Notes under the pieces: model-generated | What the model was told of the DNA's origin: nothing | Seen by the model: only the letters and a program-made list of their open reading frames with translations | Databases searched by the model: none | In this document: piece by piece, positions 56,022-64,000 of the stretch | Numbering within the stretch: the first letter of the stretch is position 1 | Layout of the letters: every line of letters begins with the position of its first letter | Made by a program: the position numbers and the translations under genes | Origin: Lactarius indigo | Taxonomy: Eukaryota; Basidiomycota; Agaricomycetes; Russulales; Russulaceae | DNA: 64,000 nucleotides | Reading direction: 5' to 3' | NCBI GenBank assembly: GCA_025766275.1 | Contig: JAFKAC010000002.1 | Span: 2,976,001-3,040,000, forward strand

Positions 56022-58983
56022 CTCAGAACTAGCACAACAGGAAGCCACAAAAAAGCCCCAGAAGACCTTCGAAGAAATGATTCTGGAAGAATACAGAAGA
56101 CATCAGAAGGTGTTTAGCAAGGAAGCCTCCCAACGCTTTCCCCCTTCACGAACATGGGACCATGCCATTGACCTAATCCCAAACGCCCCGGAAACCATGG
56201 ACTGTAAGGTATACCCTCTTACAGTTCCAGAAACCAAAAAACTATCCAAATTCATAATGGAGCATCTGGACAAGAGGTACATACAACCATCGAAATCCCC
56301 TTACGCATCTCCATTCTTCTTCATCAAAAAGAAGGACGGGAAGTTACGCCTGGTACAAGATTACCGCCAATACAACGAACTCACGGTAAAAAACCACTAC
56401 CCACTCCCCCTAATTCCGGAGCTTATCGATCGAATCCGGAAAGCGTGGCTTTACTCTAAACTCAACATACGATGGGGATATAACAACGTTCAAATCAAGC
56501 CAGGGGACGAGTGGAAAGCGGCGTTCAAGACCAATCAGGGACTATTCGAGCCAAGAGTCATGTTCTTCGGGCTTACCAATTCCCCTAGTACCTTTCAAAC
56601 CATGATGGACACCATATTCCGAGAACTGGTGCTCACAGGAGAAGTCATCGTTTACATGGATGACATTCTCATCGCAACCGCAGATAATCACATCCACCAC
56701 AGACAGGTACTACATCGTGTCCTAGACCTCTGTGACGAACATGATCTATATATCAAACCGGAAAAATGCGTCTTTGAGGTTTATGAAGTGGAATACCTAG
56801 GACTAATCATCGGGCATGGAAAGTTACGAATGGACCCCATAAAAGTACAAGGGGTGCGAGATTGGAAGGCACCAAAATCCCTGAAAGAAGTACGAGCCTT
56901 TCTGGGGTTCTGCAATTTTTACTGGCAATTCATAAGGGGTTTCTCCACGATAGCAAGACCACTCCACGACCTCACAAAGAAGGACACACCTTGGGAGTGG
57001 ACAAATGCCAGACAACAAGCCTTCGATACCATCAAAGAACGGATCAGCTCCGAACCAGTGCTCTTGTTCCCAGATTTGGACCAACCCTTCGAAATAGAAG
57101 TGGATGCTTCCAGCTATGCCCTGGGAGCAGTATTAAACCAAAAGGGGGAAGATCAGAGAATGCACCTGGTAGCGTTCTACTCCGAATCACTAATGGAAGC
57201 GGAATGCAACTATGATATCTACGACAGAGAGCTACTAGCCATCGTCAAGGCCCTGCAAACATGGCGCACATATCTAATTGGTTCCCCTCACTTGATAACC
57301 ATCCACACTGACCACGCCAACCTCCAATATTGGAAGGAACCAAGAAAAATCAGCAGGTGTGTAGCACGAGAATTTCAAGAACTCTCTGAATACAATTTCA
57401 TACTCAAACACATCCCCAGTACCAAGAACACCCAAGCAGACTCCCTATCGAGACGCCCTGACTATGACGATGGAACAACAGATAACGACCATGTCACGGT
57501 ACTACCGGAAGAAGTATTCCTGAAAGTCACCCAGACGTCCATGCATGATATGGACATATGGACCCAAATCACCCAGAACATGGAAGAATCAGCAGTACTT
57601 CCATGGGTCGAACCCCATAACCTAAAGAAGCACGACGGGTTATGGTGGAAGGGCAACGCCCTCGTTGTTGTGGGAAACAACGACCTTAAGCGGGGGGTAA
57701 TCACCTTTTTCCACGACACTCCGAGCGCCGGACATCCAGGAATCGCCAATACCCTAGAACTAGTATGACGCGACTTCTGGTGGCCGAACATGTGAAAAGA
57801 CGTGGAGGCGTACGTCAAGGGATGTGCCATCTGTCAAAGCAACAAGATTAACCCTCACCGACAAAAGCCACACTTATTCCCTATCACCACAGACCCAACA
57901 GCCGAACCCTTTGAAGTGGTGGCAATGGACTTCATAGTCAAACTCCCCATATCAAATGGGTTCGATTCGATTCTCACCATCACCGATCACGATTGCTCAA
58001 AAGCATCAATATTCATTCCCTGTAACGAAACCATCACATCGGAAGGAGTGGCCAAACTTTATCTCCAACACGTATACCCTCATTACGGCCTACCCAGAAA
58101 AATCATATCCGATCAAGACCCCAGATTTGCGTCCACCTTCATGAGACAACTGTGCCACACTCTGGGAATACAACAAAACATATCATCGGCATATCACCCC
58201 CAGACCGATGGCCAGTCGGAACGCACCAACCAATGGCTGGAACAATATTTACGACACTGGTGCAACGTGAGACAAGACAATTGGGCAGAGGTCCTACCGA
58301 TGGCACAATTCGCGCATAACTCCTGGGCAAATGCCACAACCAAACACTCCCCATTCTCACTCCTTATGGGATGGGAACCGCGGACCACCTGGAACCCCAA
58401 ACCATCGAACTGCCCAGCCGTAGATCAACGGTTGGAAGAACTGCTAATACTCAGGCAACACGCCCAAGACAGCATCAAACACGTGCAACGCCTCATGATG
58501 CAACAGGGAAAAACAGGGTTCACACCCTATCAACAAGGAGACCAAGTATGGCTAGAAGGGACAAATCTCCGCACCTTCTACCCCACAAGCAAACTAGCCC
58601 CAAAGAGACACGGACCATTCAAAATAATGAAGGTTCTATCAGATGTCTCCTATGAACTCGAACTCCCTGCCACATGGAAGATCCACCCGGTATTCCATGT
58701 GAACCTTCTCACACCATATAAGGAGACGGAGATGCACGGTGCAAACTTTACCCGACCTCCACCTGACCTTATCAACGGAGAAGAGGAGTATGAAGTGGAG
58801 CGCATTGAAGACGCCCAAACACGAGGATGAGGGCGCAAACTCCACTACCTAGTAAAGTGGAAAGGATTCCCACCGAGTGACAATACGTGGGAACCTGCAA
58901 CTAACATGACCCATGCCGCAGACGCCATCAGGGACTACTATAGACAATACCCATCCGCCAAAGGGGCTGGACGAACAACATAA
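56022..58983 (+). pseudogene. Copy G RT, RNase H, integrase, chromodomain
   Basis: Resumes pol after H. RT (YMDDILIATA near 56655), RNase H (EIEVDASSYALGAVL), integrase zinc region (CAICQSNK), core Asp (MDFIVKLPIS), Asp (ISDQDPRFAS) and Glu (ERTNQWLEQ), chromodomain ([27 protein letters not shown]), stop TAA at 58981. Interrupted only by TGA at 57766, 57793 and 58828. The last two match CGC/CGA Arg codons elsewhere; the first is less clear. All catalytic residues survive, so the damage is light. Confidence 0.92.
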
Positions 58984-59024
58984 AAAAGAGCTTAACCACC
59001 CTAAAGAGTTTCCCCAGCCCCGCA

Positions 59025-60488
59025 ATGTCCAATACACCAGTCTCCGACACCACCCTCGTCCACGTCCTCAGCAACCCGCAACTTGAAGCCGCCCTCAAAC
59101 GAGGGATCATCACCATCGATCTCGTAGACGTCCCCCGACTCTCACCACCACCATCTCCCCAGGTCACCATGACTGTCGACCCCATCCCCATAACACCCCG
59201 AACTCCAGAACGAGAACCTGGAGAACTCACCCCGTCAACGCCAGAAGAAGGACAATACTCCCCCACACCTCCTCCACAACGGCCACACACTCCCCCACCC
59301 GAGCCACCTGCACCTTCACCACCATCTTCCTCACCCTCCACACCACCACCACCACTCGAGCCCTTCACTCCCGTCCGCGTCCACACACCTATTGACTACA
59401 ACCGACCCGACTCCCCTCCTGACGACACCGATGACCCCGGCGCCCCCTTCTTTCCAAACACACCAGGCACCCCGAAATTCTACCCCCTACAGATCCCACT
59501 ACCGGACGGTGGATCCAACACTGCGAAGTATATCTACTATCACAAAGGATTCACCGAGGTAGTAGGAACAATGGGCGCTAGGCAACCACACTACAGAGAA
59601 ACAGTTTATCTCTCGTCACTTAGGCCTAACGTCTCAGCACCCCCCTTCACAGCCGAACAACTCCAGTTCTTTGACCCTCATGACATTCGCGCCTGTGCCC
59701 TGGACGAGACCCTTATCGAGCTCAACTCTCCCCGTCTCACAGCTGAAGTCACTAGGCTGTGCACTGGGCTTCTCGCGCTTAAAGCAATTGATGAAAAATG
59801 CGAGAAACTGGAGGAGGACGCACGCAAACTACGGTCAGAACGACTAACGGTGGACCTAATGCTGGCCAGTACCAAGAGAAGGCTTCAGTACGCAGGGGCC
59901 CTTGCCACCATCGGCAATGAGTATGCACGGATGACAGCACTTCCAGCCCCACTCCGGCACTCACGATACGCCATCCCCTTTTCCCCACGACGAGGAGGAC
60001 CACTAGAATTCCCTCGTCTTGCCGACAAACCTCATCAACGACGCTGCTATCACTGTGGGAGTACTCATCACCTTGTACGCGACTGCCCCACTAGGCCACG
60101 ACCAGCCTGCCGACATTGCCAAAGCCAAGAGCACCAGTCTTACCGGTGTATCTTCCACCGTGCAGGAATGGTTGAAGAAGTCATCACTACCTCCCAGGCA
60201 GACGAACGTATCCGACAGACAATAAAAACCGAAGCATCTACCTCCTTCATGGTTCTGGAACCGCCAACAGTTGTTACCGAAACTCAAGGGAGGTGGTGCG
60301 GACGATGCTTCCGCACTGATGCCAATCATGACGAGATCAGGTGTCCGCAATACGAGATGTGCTGCAAATGTGGGAAGCGCGGACCTCTCTTCTTCCTCAA
60401 AACTCACTACTGTCGACTCGACATTTCCCCGTGGCCGGAGAACGACCTCGATGCCGACATCTACGACCTTGTCGATCCAGAATCCTGA
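59025..60488 (+). CDS. Copy G ORF3: post-pol zinc-knuckle protein
   Basis: 487 codons, intact, in a different frame from pol and 41 nt after its stop. N-terminal 150 residues are Pro/Ser/Thr-rich and disordered-looking. A conserved block follows (TAKYIYYHKGFTEVV, RQPHYRETVYLSSLRP), then FFDPHDIRACALDE, a predicted coiled coil (LTAEVTRL to about residue 300), and tandem CCHC knuckles (CYHCGSTHHLVRDC, CRHCQSQEHQSYRC) followed by further Cys/His clusters (CGRCFRTDANHDEIRC, CCKCGKRGP). No signal peptide or membrane segment, so it is not envelope-like. It probably binds nucleic acid. Expression could be by reinitiation or splicing. The full-length open frame in a decayed element suggests purifying selection until insertion. 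I know no named family. Confidence 0.88.
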   Translation: MSNTPVSDTTLVHVLSNPQLEAALKRGIITIDLVDVPRLSPPPSPQVTMTVDPIPITPRTPEREPGELTPSTPEEGQYSPTPPPQRPHTPPPEPPAPSPPSSSPSTPPPPLEPFTPVRVHTPIDYNRPDSPPDDTDDPGAPFFPNTPGTPKFYPLQIPLPDGGSNTAKYIYYHKGFTEVVGTMGARQPHYRETVYLSSLRPNVSAPPFTAEQLQFFDPHDIRACALDETLIELNSPRLTAEVTRLCTGLLALKAIDEKCEKLEEDARKLRSERLTVDLMLASTKRRLQYAGALATIGNEYARMTALPAPLRHSRYAIPFSPRRGGPLEFPRLADKPHQRRCYHCGSTHHLVRDCPTRPRPACRHCQSQEHQSYRCIFHRAGMVEEVITTSQADERIRQTIKTEASTSFMVLEPPTVVTETQGRWCGRCFRTDANHDEIRCPQYEMCCKCGKRGPLFFLKTHYCRLDISPWPENDLDADIYDLVDPES

Positions 60489-60522
60489 AGTTGAGGTGTC
60501 TTCAGGCCTAAACAGGGGGTAA

Positions 60523-61093
60523 TGTTACAATTTTCTTTGGACTCGTTCTTTCACATATCACTGTTCCCTTCCCCACACTATACGAGCCCTGTACGATTAC
60601 GCGGACCTTACGATTATCCGGTTCCTATCGCGCGCCTTACTTATCGATGTCCCCTTCTGATAAAGTTTGACATGTGCTAATTTCCGTTGTGTTCCCAATC
60701 ACGCGCGATCCCGTGTGATTTGCCTTTATTCCCAGTATGACCTCCTTTTGTTCTCCATATGTCCTGTCCATTGTTCCAAGACTGGCGATGGCGCCATCTG
60801 TTTGTAGTCGCCACACTAGCCATTATCTATTTAAACCTAGTCCTATCTAGCTTGTACGGTAGACTAGACTTCTTGTGTAATACTACACTCGAACGCCTTT
60901 GTGCCTATCGTCTCGCGAATCCCCTCGCCTTTGCCAGACCTTCGAGCCTTGGCTTCCCTCTACGATCTAAGTGACCGACGTCCTTGTGATCCTTGTGCAT
61001 CATCTTCACTGAAGCCAAGCCCTAGAGCTTGTGCTACCGTTATTCGACTGACTTAGTACAGGTCGTATGCAACGCCCCGGTAGTGGCATTACA
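60523..61093 (+). repeat. 3' LTR of copy G
   Basis: 571 bp, preceded by the polypurine tract AAACAGGGGGTAA (60510-60522). Confidence 0.93.
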
Positions 61094-61098
61094 TTCCA

Positions 61099-62521
61099 TG
61101 AGTATCTGAGAGATCATCTCTTTTCGTTGATTAGCCGATAATCCCAATATTCCCATCATCAGTCGGTCAGTGGTAAGTTCTTCTTGTACTGCAACTGGAG
61201 GTGGCATGATCGTTGTCACTTTGTTAACACGAGCAGGTGGTCGTTTGTTTGGACAGTTGTGAGATAGATGGCCCATTTTCTTACATCTGAAACAAAGTCC
61301 CTCTTTACAGCAACAGTCCATTTCTGCCAGTTCCTGGGGCATACAAGTTTGTGTGGTATATGTTTGGACGGCATCTACTTCCATGGGTACCACTTGGTTG
61401 TTTTTACTGACTGGTTTCATTCTGGTTTGTTGTATCGGAACAGGGGCTGTTTTTCCAATGGATGCAATGCAATTGGTGATTGTGCAATATTGCTGAACCT
61501 CCTCACGAGTAGCTTCCTTCCAATCATCCATTGTTACAGGCATCTTATTCCGTTTGAAGCAAGACACCAGAAGTCCTTTTCTGAGTCTGTGGCGGAATAA
61601 ATTGACCGTTCCTTTTGCTGTTAAGTCCCAATCCGCGGCCTCGGCAAGCTGTTCGAAAGTTGCAATATAGTCATCGATGTCGTCCCCTTTCATGGTGAGG
61701 GCAGTTAACTTTGCGTACGCATTCTGTTGACTAAGTGTATCCATCCACGCTTGCCAAAAGTCGGTCACAAAGTCATTCCATAGTGACTTGTTCATCTCAG
61801 CTACTGGATAAGATGGATCATTGAATTTTGCTTCCAACTTCTTATCTTGGCTCTGGTTCCACTTTTCAACCGTCGGTCCTTGTATTAAGGTGAGTGCCAA
61901 GGCTATGCGTTGGTATGGGCTAACCATCCGTTTGTTAGTTTGGTTTACTCATCAGAACTGGTTAAACTTGTGTAAGAATTGTTGACTGCGTGCCCTATTT
62001 CCATCAAAGAATGCCGGTGTGGCTCCCTGTAGTGGGCCTGTTGTCGGGGTGCTTCCCGAGGTTCCTGGTCCGCTACTGCTTCCACTTCCGCTGGCCATTG
62101 AGGGTGTTGGATGGGATGTGATTGGGACAGGAGCAGGTTGCAGTGAGCTTCGTTTCCCTTTTCATTTGGTGATGAGACATTTATGTTCTGTCCAATTATA
62201 TGCAGGTGTTGGTTGTGCTTGTGCTCGTAGTTTTAATCCCCACAGATGTGGTCCATCAACTCAGGCATTTGTATATGTGTACCACCTGGTTGTTTTGTAG
62301 AAAACTTCATACCACGAATTTTCTTCTTCGCAGTATTCGACGTTGAGTGTGGGGCTAGGGTCTTGTCGTACAATGTAGCTGCGTCCTGATATCCAGTTAA
62401 TTCCTCCTGTTACAATGTCCTGTAGGTTATCGACAGTCCGTCAAATAACGAGTCGTTTTACTGTTGGATCTTTCTCTGCCAGTTCTGGTTCGACACAACC
62501 GTAATTTTGTTCGTGCACCAT
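61099..62521 (-). pseudogene. Element F gag
   Basis: ATG at 62521 in CACCATGG context (MVHEQNYGCVEPELAEKD). Acidic N-terminal region, Ser/Gly/Pro linker, capsid-like region (YQRIALALTLIQGPTVEKW; DDIDDYIATFEQLAEAADW), one CCHC knuckle (CFRCKKMGHLSHNC) near 61260-61290. In-frame TGA codons occur in the first third (near 62440, 62250, 62150 and 61945). Removing element G joins gag to protease in one frame, so F needs no frameshift. Confidence 0.87.
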
Positions 62522-62612
62522 GGTGACTCCATGTCCCTCTTAGGGACTGCCTGTGTCGACTGATGCAGACTGGGAATGCGTTATCACCTTGTTCTGTGGC
62601 AGAGTAGGAATG

Positions 62613-62623
62613 GTCTACTCTTA
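62613..62623 (-). promoter_or_regulatory. Self-priming site of element F
   Basis: Minus-strand TAAGAGTAGAC directly abuts the 5' LTR. The complementary RNA segment is encoded at 62797-62807, about 36 nt downstream of a TATAAG box in the LTR. Confidence 0.75.
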
Positions 62624-63042
62624 TGTTACAGTTCTGAGGGACTGTACACACTCAAGTCGGGAATGGAGCTGAGCTCAACATTAGGTAGAGTCAAGACTTG
62701 TGTTCTTAAACACAAGTTGAGTTTCGGGGATTCCTTGGCTCACTCTAAGAGATCGCAAGGGAGAGGGGAAGTAACAAGTGCTCAGTATTCAAGAACTAAG
62801 AGTAGACAAGGAATCTGTGCTACTCGATGTACTACGTCTTATACTCATACAGACTGGGGTTTTTGGGGGCCATTTTCTACAAGCCACATCACTTATCTAC
62901 TACTACATGGCCAATTCGTGATACTAGCACCATAAGGCGTGCTTTGAATGATACTGAACTTCTGTAAAACTTTCGGGGTCGATACGTGAGTGTTGAACAC
63001 ATGTTGTGTGATGTGACATTACGATGTCACGTGACCGTGACA
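62624..63042 (-). repeat. 5' LTR of element F
   Basis: 419 bp, TGTTACAGTTCTG to CCGTGACA in plus view, uninterrupted; partner of 38148-39186. Confidence 0.93.
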
Positions 63043-63408
63043 GATCTGGTCCCAAATGCCCCCGAGACCATGGATTGTAAAGTGTACCCACTTACAGTCC
63101 CCGAGACTGAGAAATTATCGGAATTTGTGACTGAACACCTGGACAAAAAATATATCCAACCGGCAAAGTCCCCTTATGCATCCCCCTTCTTCTTCATCAA
63201 AAAAAAGGACAGGAAGTTACGCCCGGTACAAGATTACTGCCACCTCAATGAACTCACCATAAAGAACCACTACCCACTCCCCTTAATCCCCAAACTCATT
63301 GATAGGATTCGAGGAGCGTGGCTCTATTCCAAACTCGATATCTGGTGGGGGTACAATAACATCTGAATCAAACCAGGGGATGAATGGAAAGTGGTGTTCA
63401 AAACTAAC
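63043..63408 (+). pseudogene. Gy2 copy D reverse transcriptase, right part
   Basis: Continues the D pol frame: LVPNAPETMDCKVYPLTVPE, IQPAKSPYASPFFFIKKKD, NHYPLPLIPKLIDRIRG, LDIWWGYNNI, TGA at 63364 (expected CGA), then cut by Cop1 LTR i. Confidence 0.9.
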
Positions 63409-63506
63409 TGATGAACAGCACACATAGATAGCATACTCACAGAGGGACAAAGTGTTCTGTGGTGAGATAGGCTGGGTGGCTGGAAAGCAGCAACAGGAGA
63501 TCTAGC
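63409..63506 (-). repeat. Cop1 LTR i, left fragment
   Basis: Starts TGATGAACAGC after CTAAC, and is interrupted at 63507 by another copy; the rest lies outside the window. Confidence 0.85.
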
Positions 63507-63730
63507 TGATGAACAGCACACATGAAGATGATACTCACAGTGACAAAGTAGACTGTGGTGAGATATCAAGAGTGGCTGGAAAGCAGCAACAGGGGGTCAG
63601 GTAAGTGAAGCAAGAGAGTTGTCTGGCACACAAGCAGTGAGAACTGATGTTATACATTGAGAGACAAGTGGCTTACCTGGCACACAAGCAGTGAGAACTG
63701 ATGTGGACCAGGAGCGTACATGGTACACTA
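63507..63730 (-). repeat. Cop1 LTR j, left fragment, inside LTR i
   Basis: Starts TGATGAACAGC after CTAGC. It contains both units of the internal direct repeat and is interrupted at 63731. Confidence 0.85.
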
Positions 63731-64000
63731 TGTTGATAAGTGACCCTTGTGCACTTAGCGGCTCACACGGACCGGACTTACAGATACGGACTGCTGTAGA
63801 TTAATTAGGACCGCTTTAGATTAGATTTGATCTGTACAATCTAGGACTTCTATGACATCACTGTACAATGACATCATATGGACTACTTCCAGACTTTTCA
63901 TTGTACTACACGTTCTTGTATCTTCCTTTGTTCTCCTTTAGGTCTATCCTTATTATGATGTCACTATGATATCATTTGCTTCTGGACTCCCCTTGCTCTT
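63731..64000 (+). repeat. Cop1 LTR k, inside LTR j, runs off right edge
   Basis: Starts TGTTGATAAGTG after CACTA, opposite orientation. Its far end and target duplication are not in the window. Confidence 0.85.

Larger units (their letters stand above)
45260..61093 (+). mobile_element. Gy2 chromovirus copy G, hosting H
   Basis: LTRs of 571 bp at 45260-45830 and 60523-61093 with duplication TTCCA (45255-45259 and 61094-61098). It is inserted in F where gag meets protease. Order: gag, pol (split by H), a separate ORF3, polypurine tract. The LTRs differ at 15 sites, 14 of them CpG. Confidence 0.95.
38148..63042 (-). mobile_element. Gy3 chromovirus copy F, hosting G and H
   Basis: LTRs at 38148-39186 and 62624-63042 and a perfect GATCT duplication (38143-38147 and 63043-63047) in element D. 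About 8 kb of its own sequence has grown to 24.9 kb through element G, two Cop1/Gy2 solo LTRs in pol and one Cop1 solo LTR in the 3' LTR. Gag, protease, RT, RNase H, integrase, chromodomain and tail all read leftwards, apparently as one fused frame. Confidence 0.93.
35148..63408 (+). mobile_element. Gy2 chromovirus copy D, split by element F
   Basis: Left part 35148-38147 (LTR, gag, protease, start of RT) and right part 63043-63408 (RT continues), joined through the F insertion whose GATCT duplication falls inside the D-H-A-I-D-L-V-P motif of RT. Its remaining pol and 3' LTR lie beyond the window. It carries multiple TGA stops at CGA. Confidence 0.9.

Noticed and set aside
59025..60488. ORF3 as an envelope gene
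   Set aside because: No signal peptide, no hydrophobic fusion or anchor segment; zinc knuckles point to nucleic-acid binding.

Overview
The window looks like a chromosome segment of a basidiomycete fungus, most likely an Agaricomycete. At the left edge are three compact host genes with 45-70 nt introns: NECAP-like (1-456, minus, runs off the edge), COP9 signalosome subunit 8-like (647-1670, plus) and UBLCP1-like phosphatase (1829-3506, minus). I built the exon models by hand from splice signals and remembered family motifs. The two complete models close in frame, at 234 and 369 codons. Host DNA ends at about 4090.

From 4091 to the right edge almost everything is LTR retrotransposon, mostly nested, and the nesting can be resolved through matching 5-bp target-site duplications. 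Names used here: Gy1 (chromodomain Ty3/Gypsy; a truncated minus copy at 4091-9337 and a nearly intact plus copy at 19899-27617), Gy4 (long-LTR Gypsy without visible chromodomain, 10207-19584), Cop1 (Ty1/Copia, minus, 27919 to at least 35147), Gy2 (three chromovirus copies D, G and H plus one solo LTR), Gy3 (one chromovirus copy, F, 38148-63042) and Gy5 (one orphan solo LTR). The right half is a Russian doll: D (from 35148) is split by F, F by G (45260-61093), and G by H (48105-56021). Eleven copies of the Cop1 LTR are scattered through all of these, including a three-deep LTR-in-LTR stack at 63409-64000. Two fragments of an unrecognised coding sequence (9338-10206; 19759-19898 continuing at 27623-27918) are what Gy4, Gy1-C and Cop1 landed in or beside.

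The Gy1, Gy2 and Gy3 elements share an unusual design. Each has an 11-nt sequence at or just behind the 5' LTR that is exactly complementary to its own predicted RNA 5' end, which is Tf1-like self-priming; the 11-mer differs between families. Gy1 and Gy2 have AUG-free leaders that lead to a GUG codon where gag homology begins, and a -1 frameshift heptamer between gag and pol. All three carry a conserved module after the integrase/chromodomain: fused to pol in Gy1, fused plus a zinc knuckle in Gy3, and a separate zinc-knuckle ORF in Gy2. I regard this module as the best candidate here for an under-described system.

Decay is dominated by one process. Nearly all in-frame stops are TGA where CGA is expected, and nearly all differences between paired LTRs of Gy4, G and C are at CpG. 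This implies CpG cytosine methylation and deamination of transposons. No rRNA, tRNA, CRISPR array or origin was recognised.
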